Below, piece by piece: positions 24,944 to 34,099 of a stretch of 64,000 nucleotides of DNA; position 1 is the first letter of the stretch, and each line of letters opens with the position of its first letter. The DNA is from Flagellimonas allohymeniacidonis (lineage in GTDB: Bacteria; Bacteroidota; Bacteroidia; Flavobacteriales; Flavobacteriaceae), in contig NZ_SGIU01000002.1 in assembly GCF_004296335.1 (NCBI RefSeq), positions 819,882-883,881 on the forward strand. The letters run 5' to 3'. The translations under genes were made by a program, and so were the position numbers. The notes under the pieces were generated by a model, which saw nothing but the letters and a program-made list of their open reading frames with translations, was not told the origin of the DNA and did not search any database.

Positions 24944-26071
24944 ATGGATATTTTTGGGAAAATCAAGGAGAAACTCAAGAATGAGTTTATCGATATTGTT
25001 GAATGGCTCGACTATACCGATGATACTATTGCCCATCGCTTTGAACGCTATCAGAACGAAATTAAAAACGGGGCAAAATTGATTGTCCGTGAAGGGCAAA
25101 CCGCTGTTTTTGTGAACGAAGGTCAGCTAGCCGACGTCTTTACCCCCGGCACTTATGACCTTACCACTAAGAACCTTCCCATTTTAGCAACCTTGAAGGG
25201 TTGGAAATACGGATTCAATTCCCCATTTAAAGCTGAAGTATATTTTGTAAATACCCATTTGTTCACGGACGAAAAATGGGGAACCAAAAATCCGATAACC
25301 CTAAGTGATAATAGATTTGGGTTAGTTGAGATTCGAGCTTTCGGCACCTATGCGTTCCGAATTTCGGATGCCGGGAAGTTCATTATTGATATTGTAGGAA
25401 CGGATAACAACTTTACCAACTATGAAATCAATGAACACCTAAAAAGTTTGATTGCGACCCGTTTTACCGATACCGTAGGTGAGGCCAACCTACCCATTGA
25501 GCTTTACGCCGCCAACACTTCTGAGCTTTCCGAAACCTGCCAAGAGGTCATGGCCCCGGAATTTGAAAGTGTGGGGATTGCTCTGGAAAAATTCTACATC
25601 GAGAATGTTTCCATGCCAGAAGATCTCAAAAAAGAAATCTTTGAATACAGCCGAATCGATAAGTTGGATTTGGACAAGCTCACCAAATTTAAAACAGCCA
25701 AAGCTGTTGAAGCCGCTGCCAAAAATGAAGGTGGTACGGCGGGCGCCGGTATGGGAATGGGTATGGGCTTTGTATTGGCACAGCAAATGGGTTCAATGAT
25801 GAATCCGCAAATGGGAGGAACAGTTCAAAACCAGCCAGCCGCTGTACCACCTCCAATGCCTACACAAACGCTATATTATTATGCTGTGAATGGAACGCAA
25901 CAAGGTCCGGTGACCTTTGAACAAATGCAAGCCCTGTTTGCAGGAAGGACCATCAATCGAGAGAGTTTGGTGTGGAAGCAAGGTATGGGCAATTGGGCTC
26001 CTTTACAAGAAGTGGAAGAGTTGAAGTCATTCTTGGGCGGTAATACCCCACCTCCATTACCAACCAAATAA
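24944..26071 (+). CDS. SPFH-domain protein with C-terminal GYF_2 domain (YdjI-like)
   Basis: 375 residues. Residues about 40-260 are an SPFH/virion-core-like domain (KNGAKLIVREGQTAVFVNEGQLADVFTPGTYDL, FGLVEIRAFGTYAFRI, EFESVGIALEKFYIENVSMPEDLKKEIFEYSRI). A glycine/methionine-rich linker (GTAGAGMGMGMGF) follows, then a GYF_2 domain (about 310-370: YYYAVNGTQQGPVTFEQMQAL, LVWKQGMGNWAPL). No transmembrane helix, so it likely docks on the membrane through partners. It is followed by a zinc-ribbon membrane protein, as in the YdjI-YdjG arrangement of B. subtilis, where the SPFH protein recruits the phage-shock protein PspA. No pspA gene is nearby. Confidence 0.85.
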   Translation: MDIFGKIKEKLKNEFIDIVEWLDYTDDTIAHRFERYQNEIKNGAKLIVREGQTAVFVNEGQLADVFTPGTYDLTTKNLPILATLKGWKYGFNSPFKAEVYFVNTHLFTDEKWGTKNPITLSDNRFGLVEIRAFGTYAFRISDAGKFIIDIVGTDNNFTNYEINEHLKSLIATRFTDTVGEANLPIELYAANTSELSETCQEVMAPEFESVGIALEKFYIENVSMPEDLKKEIFEYSRIDKLDLDKLTKFKTAKAVEAAAKNEGGTAGAGMGMGMGFVLAQQMGSMMNPQMGGTVQNQPAAVPPPMPTQTLYYYAVNGTQQGPVTFEQMQALFAGRTINRESLVWKQGMGNWAPLQEVEELKSFLGGNTPPPLPTK

Positions 26072-26167
26072 GTCCGAACAATCATTTCGAGTATAGCTGT
26101 TACATAGTCAAACCCCTTTATTGAATTCCAATGCCTTCGCAATATCCGTTTGCGTTGGCCAAGAGAA

Positions 26168-27262
26168 ATGATGCAAGAAGATATCCGAAAAACCGAGCTT
26201 AAAAAAGCCTGTATCAATTGTGGTGCGGAGCTAAAGTATAAGCCTGGAACCACTTCAATTTCATGCGAATATTGTGGGCATGAAGAATCCATTCAAATGG
26301 ATGAAACCGGTTTTGAAGAGTTGGAGTTGATGCCTTATCTCCAAGAAATGGGTGCTCAGAAACACAGTGAAGAAATCAGCATGTTGCATTGCAAGAATTG
26401 TGGTGCCAATCAACATGTTGAGGAAAACTATAAATCCTTGCATTGTGTGTATTGTAGTATGCCCTTGGTCGTTGAGGATGCCTACAAAGAAGATTGGATT
26501 CTGCCAGGAGCCGTACTTCCCTTTCAAATAGATAGCTCGAAATCCCATCGAATTTTTCAAAAATGGGTTAAAAATCTTTGGTTTGCGCCCGGTAAATTGA
26601 AGAAAGCCGCTTTGGATCCTCAATTCACCAAAGGACTTTATTTGCCCTATTGGACCTTTGATGCCCAGCTTCAAGCCTCTTATTTTGGCCAAAGGGGTGA
26701 GTATTATTACGAAACCCGGAGGGTGAGAAATTCGCAAGGAAAAATGGTCACGCAACGTGTTCGAAAAACAAGATGGTATCCAGCTTCAGGCCAAGTGTCG
26801 GGTTTTGTGGATGATACTTTGATACAGGCTTCCCAACAACGAAAAGGTCGGGTGCCCCGTAAAATTTCTCGATGGAATCTGAAGTTATTGGAATCCTTCA
26901 ATAGCGGTTTTTTATCAGGATTTGTTACTGAGAAATACACCATTCCCTTAAAAGAAGGTCATCTTCAATCGAAGGAAGTAGCTAGGAATATTGCCGAACG
27001 TTGGTGCAGACAGGATATTGGTGGAGACACGCAACGGGTGACCCAAATGGACATGCAATTGAGCAATGAAACCTTCAAGCACATCCTTCTTCCGGTTTAT
27101 GTGAGTGCCTATCGCTATAAGGGCAAGGAATACAATTTCTTTATCAATGGGGAAAACGGAGCAATATCAGGTACAAGGCCTTATAGTTTTTGGAAAATCT
27201 TCTTTACCGCCCTTTTTGTGATTATTTTAGTGCTTGTGATTGTATATTTTGCACAAGGCTAA
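26168..27262 (+). CDS. TFIIB-type zinc-ribbon membrane protein (YdjG-like)
   Basis: 364 residues from the first ATG at 26168 (26171 is a second option; a TTG at 26150 adds six unlikely residues). The N-terminal 40 residues hold one zinc ribbon (CINCGAE and CEYCGHEES) and residues about 75-105 a second (CKNCGAN and CVYCSMPL). The central 200 residues are a conserved beta-rich domain (GLYLPYWTFDAQLQASYFGQRGEYY). A single C-terminal transmembrane helix (FFTALFVIILVLVIVYF) anchors it, with the ribbons in the cytoplasm. It lies 96 bases after the SPFH gene and is probably its partner. Confidence 0.8.
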   Translation: MMQEDIRKTELKKACINCGAELKYKPGTTSISCEYCGHEESIQMDETGFEELELMPYLQEMGAQKHSEEISMLHCKNCGANQHVEENYKSLHCVYCSMPLVVEDAYKEDWILPGAVLPFQIDSSKSHRIFQKWVKNLWFAPGKLKKAALDPQFTKGLYLPYWTFDAQLQASYFGQRGEYYYETRRVRNSQGKMVTQRVRKTRWYPASGQVSGFVDDTLIQASQQRKGRVPRKISRWNLKLLESFNSGFLSGFVTEKYTIPLKEGHLQSKEVARNIAERWCRQDIGGDTQRVTQMDMQLSNETFKHILLPVYVSAYRYKGKEYNFFINGENGAISGTRPYSFWKIFFTALFVIILVLVIVYFAQG

Positions 27263-27278
27263 TGCGAAACCATATTCG

Positions 27279-27788
27279 ATGAAAAAACTTGGTGCTTTTC
27301 TTTTGGTTCTCCTTTGTTTGTCTTGTTCTCCTCCACCTAATGCCAATAATGAATGGCGTATTGTTCTCAAAACGGACAGGGAAGGCAAAGTGCTTAAGGG
27401 AAGCAAACAAAATTTGGTCAATGCCGTACGAAACGGTGCCGACCTGAAAATTGGATGGGGTGTAAAGCGGGAAGACCTTTCCATTGAGCATTTGGCCTCT
27501 CCCATTTGGTTGGCCATTCTGAGTGAACAGGAAGTGATGGCCCATTTAGACCCTCAGGTACTTTCTGGAATTAACTGGGGAGATTTAAATGCCAGCTATA
27601 AAGATTCCACGCTTTTGCATAAAGAATGGCGGGTGGTATTGACCACGAAAGGAGATTTTGATGCCATCTGGTATGACCGCAAGGTAGATTCCGTTATAAG
27701 GCGATGGCCCCAAAAGCATAGTATGACATGGTTTGCCAAAGGAGATTCCAAAGAAACCCTCTCCCCTTTATTTTCAACAAGCCCTTAA
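27279..27788 (+). CDS. Lipoprotein of unknown function
   Basis: 169 residues from the ATG at 27279 (upstream in-frame TTG starts are unsupported). A lipoprotein signal (KKLGAFLLVLLCLSCS, Cys18) is followed by SPPPNANNEWRIVLKTDREGKVLKG. The mature part has a W-R-V/I-V-L repeat (NEWRIVLKTDREG and KEWRVVLTTKGDF), suggesting two related beta units, and a segment NAVRNGADLKIGWGV. I recognise no family. It starts 16 bases after the zinc-ribbon gene, so it may be the third member of the SPFH unit, placed on the outer face. Confidence 0.7.
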   Translation: MKKLGAFLLVLLCLSCSPPPNANNEWRIVLKTDREGKVLKGSKQNLVNAVRNGADLKIGWGVKREDLSIEHLASPIWLAILSEQEVMAHLDPQVLSGINWGDLNASYKDSTLLHKEWRVVLTTKGDFDAIWYDRKVDSVIRRWPQKHSMTWFAKGDSKETLSPLFSTSP

Positions 27789-27915
27789 AAATACGTTGCC
27801 CTTTGTAGCGGAATTCTTGGTTTGAAGAAATGCCTCCCATAGAGCCAAAAAACATTTGGCTTCCCTGTTAAATAAATCTTAAGCCTATAAAAATAAACAG
27901 GCCCATGTTTTCATT

Positions 27916-27956
27916 TGACTAATTTACATATCACTTTCCATCATTTGAATTAGTCA
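27916..27956 (+). repeat. Inverted repeat ending at a start codon
   Basis: TGACTAATT (27916-27924) and AATTAGTCA (27948-27956) are perfect inverted copies 23 bases apart. The last base of the right arm is the A of the ATG at 27956. If both arms are transcribed the start codon region would be paired; if not, they form an operator. Confidence 0.45.
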
Positions 27957-28948
27957 TGGCCTCGATAAATAGATTGACTTCAAAAAGCCTCTGGCATATA
28001 TTGCTGCTGCTCACGCTGTTGCTCTTAACCCAAAGTCATGCACAATCAGAGTTCAATTCTCTTGAACTTGATGTAGAAAATGACCTTATTCCGGAAGGAA
28101 TAGTCATTGATGCCAAATCGCAAACCGTTTTTATCAATAGCCTAAGAAGAAACAAAATTGTGTGTTTCGATTTGGACGGAAACAATCCAGAAGACTTCAT
28201 TTCCCAAAATCAATACAGCTATCTCCCTGGCTTTGGGATGGAAATTAAAGGCGACACCCTTTTTGCCCTTGGAAATAGTTTGTCAAAAACGAATAACAAG
28301 TCCATTTTGCTTCTTATGAAAAGCTCAACTAGAAAGCTCATTGATTCGTATAATTTGGATTCTCCAGACCTCATCTACCTCAACGATTTAGCGGTGGATT
28401 CAAAAGGTAAAATCTACATCACAAATTCCGAGGGAAACACCATTTATTATCTCAACCGTAATGAGGGACAACTCGCCGTTTTCTATCAAAATGACCAAAT
28501 CAAGTATTCCAATGGCATTTGTATTTCTCCAAATGGCCGTTTTTTGTATTTGGCCTCCTATACCTCCGGCATCAGAATCTTAGATCTTGAAACCAAAGAA
28601 TTGGTCAATCCCCCGAATGCCCATAAAGGTATCGATGGTATGAAGTTTTATCGAAATAGCTTGATTTGTATGGTCAACGGACGGCGCGATTCATCACAGA
28701 ACGGGGTATATCAATTTCATTTGAATAAAGACGGCAACGACATTGTTGGTAGTGAGAAGATTCACGAGTTTTTCGAAGCCTCCGACATTCCTACCACCTT
28801 TGCCATTTACCGGGATACCATGTACTTCATTGCCGATTCCCAACTACACAATTTAAATCAAGAAACAAATGAAATCATAGATGTGGACAAATTAAAAAAC
28901 TATCAACTGGTCAAAAAACGGCTATCCATAAAACCTAAAAACAACTGA
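27956..28948 (+). CDS. Secreted SMP-30/gluconolactonase-like beta-propeller protein
   Basis: 330 residues. A long signal peptide (SLWHILLLLTLLLLTQSHAQ, cleaved near residue 30) precedes a six-bladed propeller: LIPEGIVIDAKSQTVFINSL, YLNDLAVDSKGKIYITNSEGNTIYYL, YSNGICISPNGRFLYLASYTSGIRIL and GIDGMKFYRNSLIC are the blade edges found in SMP-30 proteins. NGICISPNG holds the Asn that binds metal in that family. Substrate unknown. The next gene, a PD40 lipoprotein, begins 7 bases later, so the two are co-transcribed. Confidence 0.82.
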   Translation: MASINRLTSKSLWHILLLLTLLLLTQSHAQSEFNSLELDVENDLIPEGIVIDAKSQTVFINSLRRNKIVCFDLDGNNPEDFISQNQYSYLPGFGMEIKGDTLFALGNSLSKTNNKSILLLMKSSTRKLIDSYNLDSPDLIYLNDLAVDSKGKIYITNSEGNTIYYLNRNEGQLAVFYQNDQIKYSNGICISPNGRFLYLASYTSGIRILDLETKELVNPPNAHKGIDGMKFYRNSLICMVNGRRDSSQNGVYQFHLNKDGNDIVGSEKIHEFFEASDIPTTFAIYRDTMYFIADSQLHNLNQETNEIIDVDKLKNYQLVKKRLSIKPKNN

Positions 28949-28955
28949 AATCACT

Positions 28956-29948
28956 ATGAAACAGAATTCAATTTTCTCCTATTTAAGCACTCTTTTGCTC
29001 TTGGTTTTTTTTGTTGTGGGATGCAAGCAAACGGAAACCCGGGTGGAAAAAGAAGAACCTTTTGCAGTAAAAGGCCCCTATTTTGGAATAGTCCCAACCG
29101 AAGAGCCCCAGCTTTTGGTGCCTGAACTATTAGCGTCGCCAGTGACAGAATACAATGGTACTTTTTCACCGGACGGCGCAGAATTCTATTTTACCACTTC
29201 CCCTCCAGGGCAGGGCTATATCACCTTTACAGAACTGCAAGCGGATAGTACTTGGAGTGAGCCCAAAATTGCATCCTTCTCCGGGACTTACACCGACTAT
29301 GACCCCTTTTTCTCACTCGATGGAAATCGCATTTATTTTAGTTCGCGAAGACCGGAAGGAGATATTGAAAATAGTGGGGTTTGGTATGTGCAACGTGAAA
29401 ATACCGGTTGGTCCAATCCTATTTATGTAGAGCTTATGGGAGCTGAAAAAGATGAATACTATACTTCATTGTCAAAAAATGGAAATCTCTACTTTAACAC
29501 CTGGTCAAACGGAATGATGTATCGGGGTGTCCCTACGGATTCCATTTATCAAGTTGAACCCTTACCTCAAATCATCAATGAAGGTTCCAATAAGGGAGAT
29601 CCCTTTATTTCACCTAACGAGGATTATTTGATTTTCCGTGGATATGATGATACACTGGGAAGTGGAGACCTTTATATTTCTTTCAACATGGATGGGAACT
29701 GGACCAAACCCGAAAATCTAGGTGGGCCCATAAACTCATCTGCGCATGAAATGTGCCCATGGGTTAGTCCAGATGGAAAACTCTTCATTTTCGCAAGTGG
29801 CCGCATTTCTCAGGAACTGGAAACCCTACCCTTGGATTCCATAAAAAAAGTTCATGAGAGATACAGGTCCTTTGACAACGGCCAGCTTAATTTATACTAT
29901 ATGTCAGCCAGTTTTATTGAAGAGATGAAACAAAAACATCTTCAATAG
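28956..29948 (+). CDS. PD40/TolB-type beta-propeller lipoprotein
   Basis: 330 residues. Lipoprotein signal with Cys23 in LLVFFVVGCKQ; the residues after it (KQTETRVEKEE) are charged, which in Bacteroidota often goes with surface exposure. The body has PD40/WD40-like blades: FSPDGAEFYFTT, FFSLDGNRIYFSSRR, LSKNGNLYFNTW, ISPNEDYLIFRGYD and VSPDGKLFIFASGR. No catalytic domain is seen. It likely binds peptides or carbohydrates. It is coupled (7 bases) to the SMP-30-like gene. Confidence 0.85.
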   Translation: MKQNSIFSYLSTLLLLVFFVVGCKQTETRVEKEEPFAVKGPYFGIVPTEEPQLLVPELLASPVTEYNGTFSPDGAEFYFTTSPPGQGYITFTELQADSTWSEPKIASFSGTYTDYDPFFSLDGNRIYFSSRRPEGDIENSGVWYVQRENTGWSNPIYVELMGAEKDEYYTSLSKNGNLYFNTWSNGMMYRGVPTDSIYQVEPLPQIINEGSNKGDPFISPNEDYLIFRGYDDTLGSGDLYISFNMDGNWTKPENLGGPINSSAHEMCPWVSPDGKLFIFASGRISQELETLPLDSIKKVHERYRSFDNGQLNLYYMSASFIEEMKQKHLQ

Positions 29949-30000
29949 GATATAAGCTTTTTACCTGGGACTGGAAACATTTGTTTAGTTGATGTATTTG

Positions 30001-30008
30001 TACTTTTG
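30001..30008 (+). promoter_or_regulatory. -7 promoter element (TACTTTTG) of the membrane AraC gene
   Basis: TACTTTTG matches TAnnTTTG exactly; a TTTG lies 17 bases upstream (29980-29983). The ATG at 30014 is only 5 bases after the element, so the transcript may be leaderless. Confidence 0.45.
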
Positions 30009-30013
30009 ATTTC

Positions 30014-31039
30014 ATGAATGAAAGTACCGTCATTTTGGTCTTAAGTTGCTTGGGTGTGGCCCAGGCCTTGTTCCTTTGTACCTACCTGTTTACCCTAAAA
30101 AAGGGGAGTAGGCCGGCCAATATTTTCTTAGCATTTGTCATATTGGGACTCACTATCCGAATTGGGAAATCGGTTCTCAATGTCTACCTAGAACTGGACC
30201 CTTGGCAGCGAAATCTCGGTATCTCTGGCATACTATTGACTGGACCCTTTCTATGGATGTACGGCAGGGCCCTGTTGACTGAAAAGAAGCATTTTCATCT
30301 TAAAGATTTCTTGCACGTTTTTCCATTCCTGCTATTTGCCATTTTCTCTTTTGTCATTCCGAATGATGGTTCCTTTTGGGGTTATGCCGTTTATATTCTG
30401 GTTTTTGTACATCTGGCAGTTTACCTTGTCCTCTCATTTTCTTTACTAAATCGCTTTGGGAATGAGGTGCATCCTCAAAAATCCAAATGGTTCCGAAACC
30501 TTGTAATAGGGGTTTTCCTGATTTGGCTTTTTTATATGGGGAATCTGGCCGGGCTCATTTCATTTTATATCGGGGGGGCCTTGTTCTTTTCACTCTTGAT
30601 TTACATTTTTTCCTTTCTCTTCCTCCAAAAGCATGCTTTTCAGTTGGGAAAGTACAATGCCTCCACCTTGGATAAAACCCGTTCTAAACAGCTCATCGAT
30701 TCCATTAAGTCGATGTTTGCTAAGGAAGAGCTCTTTTTGGATAGCACGTTGTCCTTGGAAAGTGTTGCCGAAAAACTGAACACTACTCCTCGAAAACTAT
30801 CACAGGCCATCAATCAAAATGAGCAAAAGAATTTCTCAGATTTTGTCAACGGGTACCGCATAGAAAAGGCCAAGAACCTCCTTCAAAATCCCAAGTACAA
30901 AAGGGAAAAAATAGTCACTATAGCCTATGATTGTGGTTTTGGAAATGTTACCTCCTTCAACCTTGCCTTTAAGGCAAAGACCCATCGCACCCCCTCTCAA
31001 TTTCGAGATAGCACTCCCCCTGCTAATTTTTCGTCTTAA
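30014..31039 (+). CDS. AraC-family regulator with a membrane-spanning N-terminus
   Basis: 341 residues. The first 210 contain about seven transmembrane helices. The C-terminal 100 residues are an AraC DNA-binding domain with two helix-turn-helix units (LSLESVAEKLNTTPRKLSQAINQ and KIVTIAYDCGFGNVTSFNLAFKAKTHRTPSQFR). Such membrane-bound AraC proteins are common in Bacteroidota. Its targets may be the flanking secreted genes: it follows the two propeller genes and precedes the PQQ-type dehydrogenase and a small secreted protein, all on the same strand. Confidence 0.9.
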   Translation: MNESTVILVLSCLGVAQALFLCTYLFTLKKGSRPANIFLAFVILGLTIRIGKSVLNVYLELDPWQRNLGISGILLTGPFLWMYGRALLTEKKHFHLKDFLHVFPFLLFAIFSFVIPNDGSFWGYAVYILVFVHLAVYLVLSFSLLNRFGNEVHPQKSKWFRNLVIGVFLIWLFYMGNLAGLISFYIGGALFFSLLIYIFSFLFLQKHAFQLGKYNASTLDKTRSKQLIDSIKSMFAKEELFLDSTLSLESVAEKLNTTPRKLSQAINQNEQKNFSDFVNGYRIEKAKNLLQNPKYKREKIVTIAYDCGFGNVTSFNLAFKAKTHRTPSQFRDSTPPANFSS

Positions 31040-31102
31040 AAATCATGTTTTTTAAAGACTTTCCATAGTACTCTTCCCTTCTTTGCATCAAAATCAGTTT
31101 TG

Positions 31103-32263
31103 ATGAAAAGATTATTGATGCTTCTATTGATTATATCGGGAGCATGTCAGGAAAATCGGCCGGAAAAGGTTTCACAATCCAAAAGCTCCTATCATCCTAC
31201 CAAGAAAGTTATTTTGGAAGGGCTTAATCATCCTTGGAGCATAGCCTTTTTATCCCAAGATGAAGCCTTGATCACGGAAAAGGATGGAACCTTGCTAAAA
31301 GTCAATTTGAAATCCAAAATAAGAACAGTGGTAAAAGGTTTTCCAGAAGACTTGACTGATAGTATTAGAGCCTACAATTTGGGAGATAACTCCGGTATTT
31401 TTGAAGTGCTTCTTGACCCACAGCATGAAAAAAACCAGTGGGTATATTTCTCTTATGCCGCAAAACGAAAGGGAGAAGGGAGAACCACCAAAATAGTTCG
31501 AGCAAAGTTGACACAGGATTCGCTTTATGGGCATGAAACCCTCTTAGAGGCCGAACCCTTTACCCGTGAGTATTTCCATTTTGGTGGAGGAATGACTTTT
31601 GGCACAGATGGCAAGTTGTACATTACCATAGGGGAACGTCTTTTTTGGGAAAGGGATAATCCCCCTATCCCCATTGCCCAAGACATTACCGATAGAAGAG
31701 GAAAAATCTACCGTATCAATCCTGATGGAAGTATTCCGGAAGATAATCCTGACTACGGACCAAGCGCAGTTGCAGGAATCTATGCCGTGGGAATTCGAGC
31801 GGCACAGGGCATTACCGTAGAGCCTAAAACTGGAAACATCTGGTTCAGCGAGCATGGGACCATTCAAGGGGATGAAATCAATTTATTAAAAGCAGGAGCC
31901 AATTATGGTTGGCCCAATGTTACCTCCGGGAAACTCAGGAGCAATGATTATACGCCTCCTAAATTGGAAGGTGCCAACTTTACCCCTCCTGTTTGGTTTT
32001 GGCCCCATACCGTAGCGCCTACGGGCTTAACCTTCTACACTGGTGACGACTTTCCCAATTGGAAAGACAATCTTATTGTTCCGGGCCTGTCCCGAGGAAG
32101 CCTATGGCGATTTCGAATAGAAAACGATACTGTAAAAAGTGCGGAAGAACTCTTTATTGATGACCGAGTCCGCATTCGAAAAGCTAGGCAAAGCCCTTCG
32201 GGCAAACTCTATATTCTAACGGATGAGGATAATGGAAAACTAATTCAAATCCTTCCTCAATAA
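31103..32263 (+). CDS. PQQ-dependent sugar dehydrogenase (GdhB-like) lipoprotein
   Basis: 386 residues from the ATG at 31103 (a TTG at 31100 is also in frame). Lipoprotein signal: LLMLLLIISGAC, Cys15. The body is the six-bladed soluble glucose dehydrogenase/HIPL propeller: LNHPWSIAFL, EYFHFGGGMTFGTDGKLYITIGE, YRINPDGSIPEDNP, AVGIRAAQGITVEP and WFSEHGTIQGDEINLL are its conserved blocks, including the His in the HPW motif. Family members oxidise aldoses with bound PQQ; whether this one binds PQQ is not shown by sequence. No PQQ synthesis genes are in the window. Confidence 0.88.
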   Translation: MKRLLMLLLIISGACQENRPEKVSQSKSSYHPTKKVILEGLNHPWSIAFLSQDEALITEKDGTLLKVNLKSKIRTVVKGFPEDLTDSIRAYNLGDNSGIFEVLLDPQHEKNQWVYFSYAAKRKGEGRTTKIVRAKLTQDSLYGHETLLEAEPFTREYFHFGGGMTFGTDGKLYITIGERLFWERDNPPIPIAQDITDRRGKIYRINPDGSIPEDNPDYGPSAVAGIYAVGIRAAQGITVEPKTGNIWFSEHGTIQGDEINLLKAGANYGWPNVTSGKLRSNDYTPPKLEGANFTPPVWFWPHTVAPTGLTFYTGDDFPNWKDNLIVPGLSRGSLWRFRIENDTVKSAEELFIDDRVRIRKARQSPSGKLYILTDEDNGKLIQILPQ

Positions 32264-32282
32264 ACCTAAACCCATAATTCAA

Positions 32283-32705
32283 ATGAAAAAACTTGTATTA
32301 CTGATTGTACTTATGCATGGCGGAGCTGTATCGGCGCAATCTGAAACCCAAGCTATCAAAGCAACTCTTGAAGATTATCTGGAAGGTTCTTCCTATAACA
32401 ACCCAGAGCAAATAGTTTCTGCATTTTACGAGGGTGCCGATTTGTTCTTGCATAAAAAAGATGAAGAGCTTTTTATAATGTCCCCTGCTGAATATGCGGC
32501 ACTTTTTGCCAAAAGGGAAAAAGGAACGTTCAATGGGCGTGAGGGAACCATCCTTCATATCGATTATGACGTTGACATTGCCACGGCCAAGGTGGCAATA
32601 TTTATCCCAAAACCCAATCTTCGTTTCATCGATATCTTTCTTTTGAAAAAGTTAGGGGGTAAGTGGAAAATCGTTAGCAAGGCAGCCACCTTGATTAAAG
32701 AGTAA
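32283..32705 (+). CDS. Secreted NTF2-like (putative lumazine-binding) protein
   Basis: 140 residues with a signal peptide (KKLVLLIVLMHGGAVSAQ). The mature 120 residues fit the NTF2-like fold of the putative lumazine-binding family: AIKATLEDYLEGSSYNNPEQIVSAFYEGAD at the start and FIDIFLLKKLGGKWKIVSKAA at the end. These small proteins bind ligands or assist enzymes; no function is known for this branch. It follows the PQQ-type dehydrogenase gene by 19 bases and is convergent with the MATE gene (8 bases). Confidence 0.85.
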   Translation: MKKLVLLIVLMHGGAVSAQSETQAIKATLEDYLEGSSYNNPEQIVSAFYEGADLFLHKKDEELFIMSPAEYAALFAKREKGTFNGREGTILHIDYDVDIATAKVAIFIPKPNLRFIDIFLLKKLGGKWKIVSKAATLIKE

Positions 32706-32713
32706 TCACAACA

Positions 32714-34099
32714 TCATTGTGAAACCTCGAGGGTTGTCTTGATTTCCTTCCTGAGGTAATAGCCTGTTACAATGGTTGCAAGGACATCCGCGATTGGAAA
32801 TGAAAGCCACACACCCAATTCTCCCAAAAAATTGGGTAAAATCAGTATCAACGGAATAAAGAAGAATCCTTGCCGGGTTAATGTAAGCAGTAAGGCGGGT
32901 ACTGCTTTACCCACCGCTTGAAAGTAGGCCGCCCCAATCAATTGAAGGGCAATTATGGGTGTTGCCGCAAACACCAAACGCATCGCTGTAGGAGCATGTT
33001 CCATTACAAAAGTATTGGTTGCCAATTCTTCAGGTGGTAAGTCTGATCTATTGCTCAAAAATAAATCTGTAAAGAATTCCGGAAATACCATTAATCCGAT
33101 AAAAACCAATGTAGCCACTAAGGCTGCATACTTTATGGCCGTGTAGATGGATTCCTTTACACGATCGTACTGCACTGCCCCATAATTGAATCCGGCAATG
33201 GGCAAAAATCCTTGGGTGACACCAAACACCGGGAAGAGGGCAAACATCAACATACGTCCAATGATGGCGTAAACCGCTACCAGAGCTTCTCCCCCCAAAT
33301 TGAAAAGTATATTGTTCAGCAAAAGATAAATGATGCTTGTAACGGCCTGTCTGGCCAAGGTTACAAATCCTAAAGATCCTATCTCCCTTAAAATCGTATT
33401 GTTCAGCAAAAAATGGGAAAGTCCAATTTTGAGTTCTGAATTTTTGGAAAGGAAGAAATAAAAAATATAGAAAAAGCATAAAAGATATCCAGCGGTTGTG
33501 GCCCAAGCAGCGCCGTGCATCCCCCAATCGAAAACATAAATAAAAAGGTAATCCAAAAACAGATTCCCCACTGAAGGGATGATCATGGCAATCATGGCAA
33601 ACTTGGGCTTGCCCTCAGCGCGAATCACCGTGTTCCCCATCATACAAAGCGCTAAGAAAGGCACTCCATAGAGGACAATGATATAGTAGATTTTTGCCGG
33701 AGCAAAAATGCTTCCCTTACCTCCGAAAGCTGGAATTAAGTCATCAACAAAGTAAATCCCCAAAATCACCATGGAAATGGTCACTAAAAGGGTCAGTGTA
33801 ATCTGGTTACCAAAAGTTTTAAGGGCTTTTTGTTTGTTTCCAGAACCCAAGGCCCTAGAAATGATACTTGAACCCCCGATGCCAATGGCCATACCCAAGG
33901 CAGCAATAAAAAATGAGACGGGAAGGACCACGTTGATGGCAGCAATGGCAATAGATCCTATCCAATTCCCTACAAAAATTGAATCCACAAGAACATTAAG
34001 GGACATCACCAATATCCCAATAGAAGCTGGAACTGCCTGCTTGACTAGCAGTTGGCCAATGGGTTCGGTTCCTAGTTGTTCTGAAGAGACTTTTGCCAT
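32714..34099 (-). CDS. MATE family efflux transporter
   Basis: 461 residues with twelve predicted helices. EPIGQLLVKQAVPASIGILVMSLNVLVDSIFVGNW at the N-terminus, AIGIGGSSIISRALG, GMHGAAWATTAGY and PVFGVTQGFLPIAGFNYGA are the conserved blocks of MATE proteins (NorM/DinF type). The protein exports cationic drugs or metabolites in exchange for Na+ or H+. Its ATG is directly next to the stop codon of ferrochelatase (34100), so the two genes form one transcript with hemH first; a link to porphyrin export is possible but not shown. Confidence 0.92.
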   Translation of the reverse strand: MAKVSSEQLGTEPIGQLLVKQAVPASIGILVMSLNVLVDSIFVGNWIGSIAIAAINVVLPVSFFIAALGMAIGIGGSSIISRALGSGNKQKALKTFGNQITLTLLVTISMVILGIYFVDDLIPAFGGKGSIFAPAKIYYIIVLYGVPFLALCMMGNTVIRAEGKPKFAMIAMIIPSVGNLFLDYLFIYVFDWGMHGAAWATTAGYLLCFFYIFYFFLSKNSELKIGLSHFLLNNTILREIGSLGFVTLARQAVTSIIYLLLNNILFNLGGEALVAVYAIIGRMLMFALFPVFGVTQGFLPIAGFNYGAVQYDRVKESIYTAIKYAALVATLVFIGLMVFPEFFTDLFLSNRSDLPPEELATNTFVMEHAPTAMRLVFAATPIIALQLIGAAYFQAVGKAVPALLLTLTRQGFFFIPLILILPNFLGELGVWLSFPIADVLATIVTGYYLRKEIKTTLEVSQ

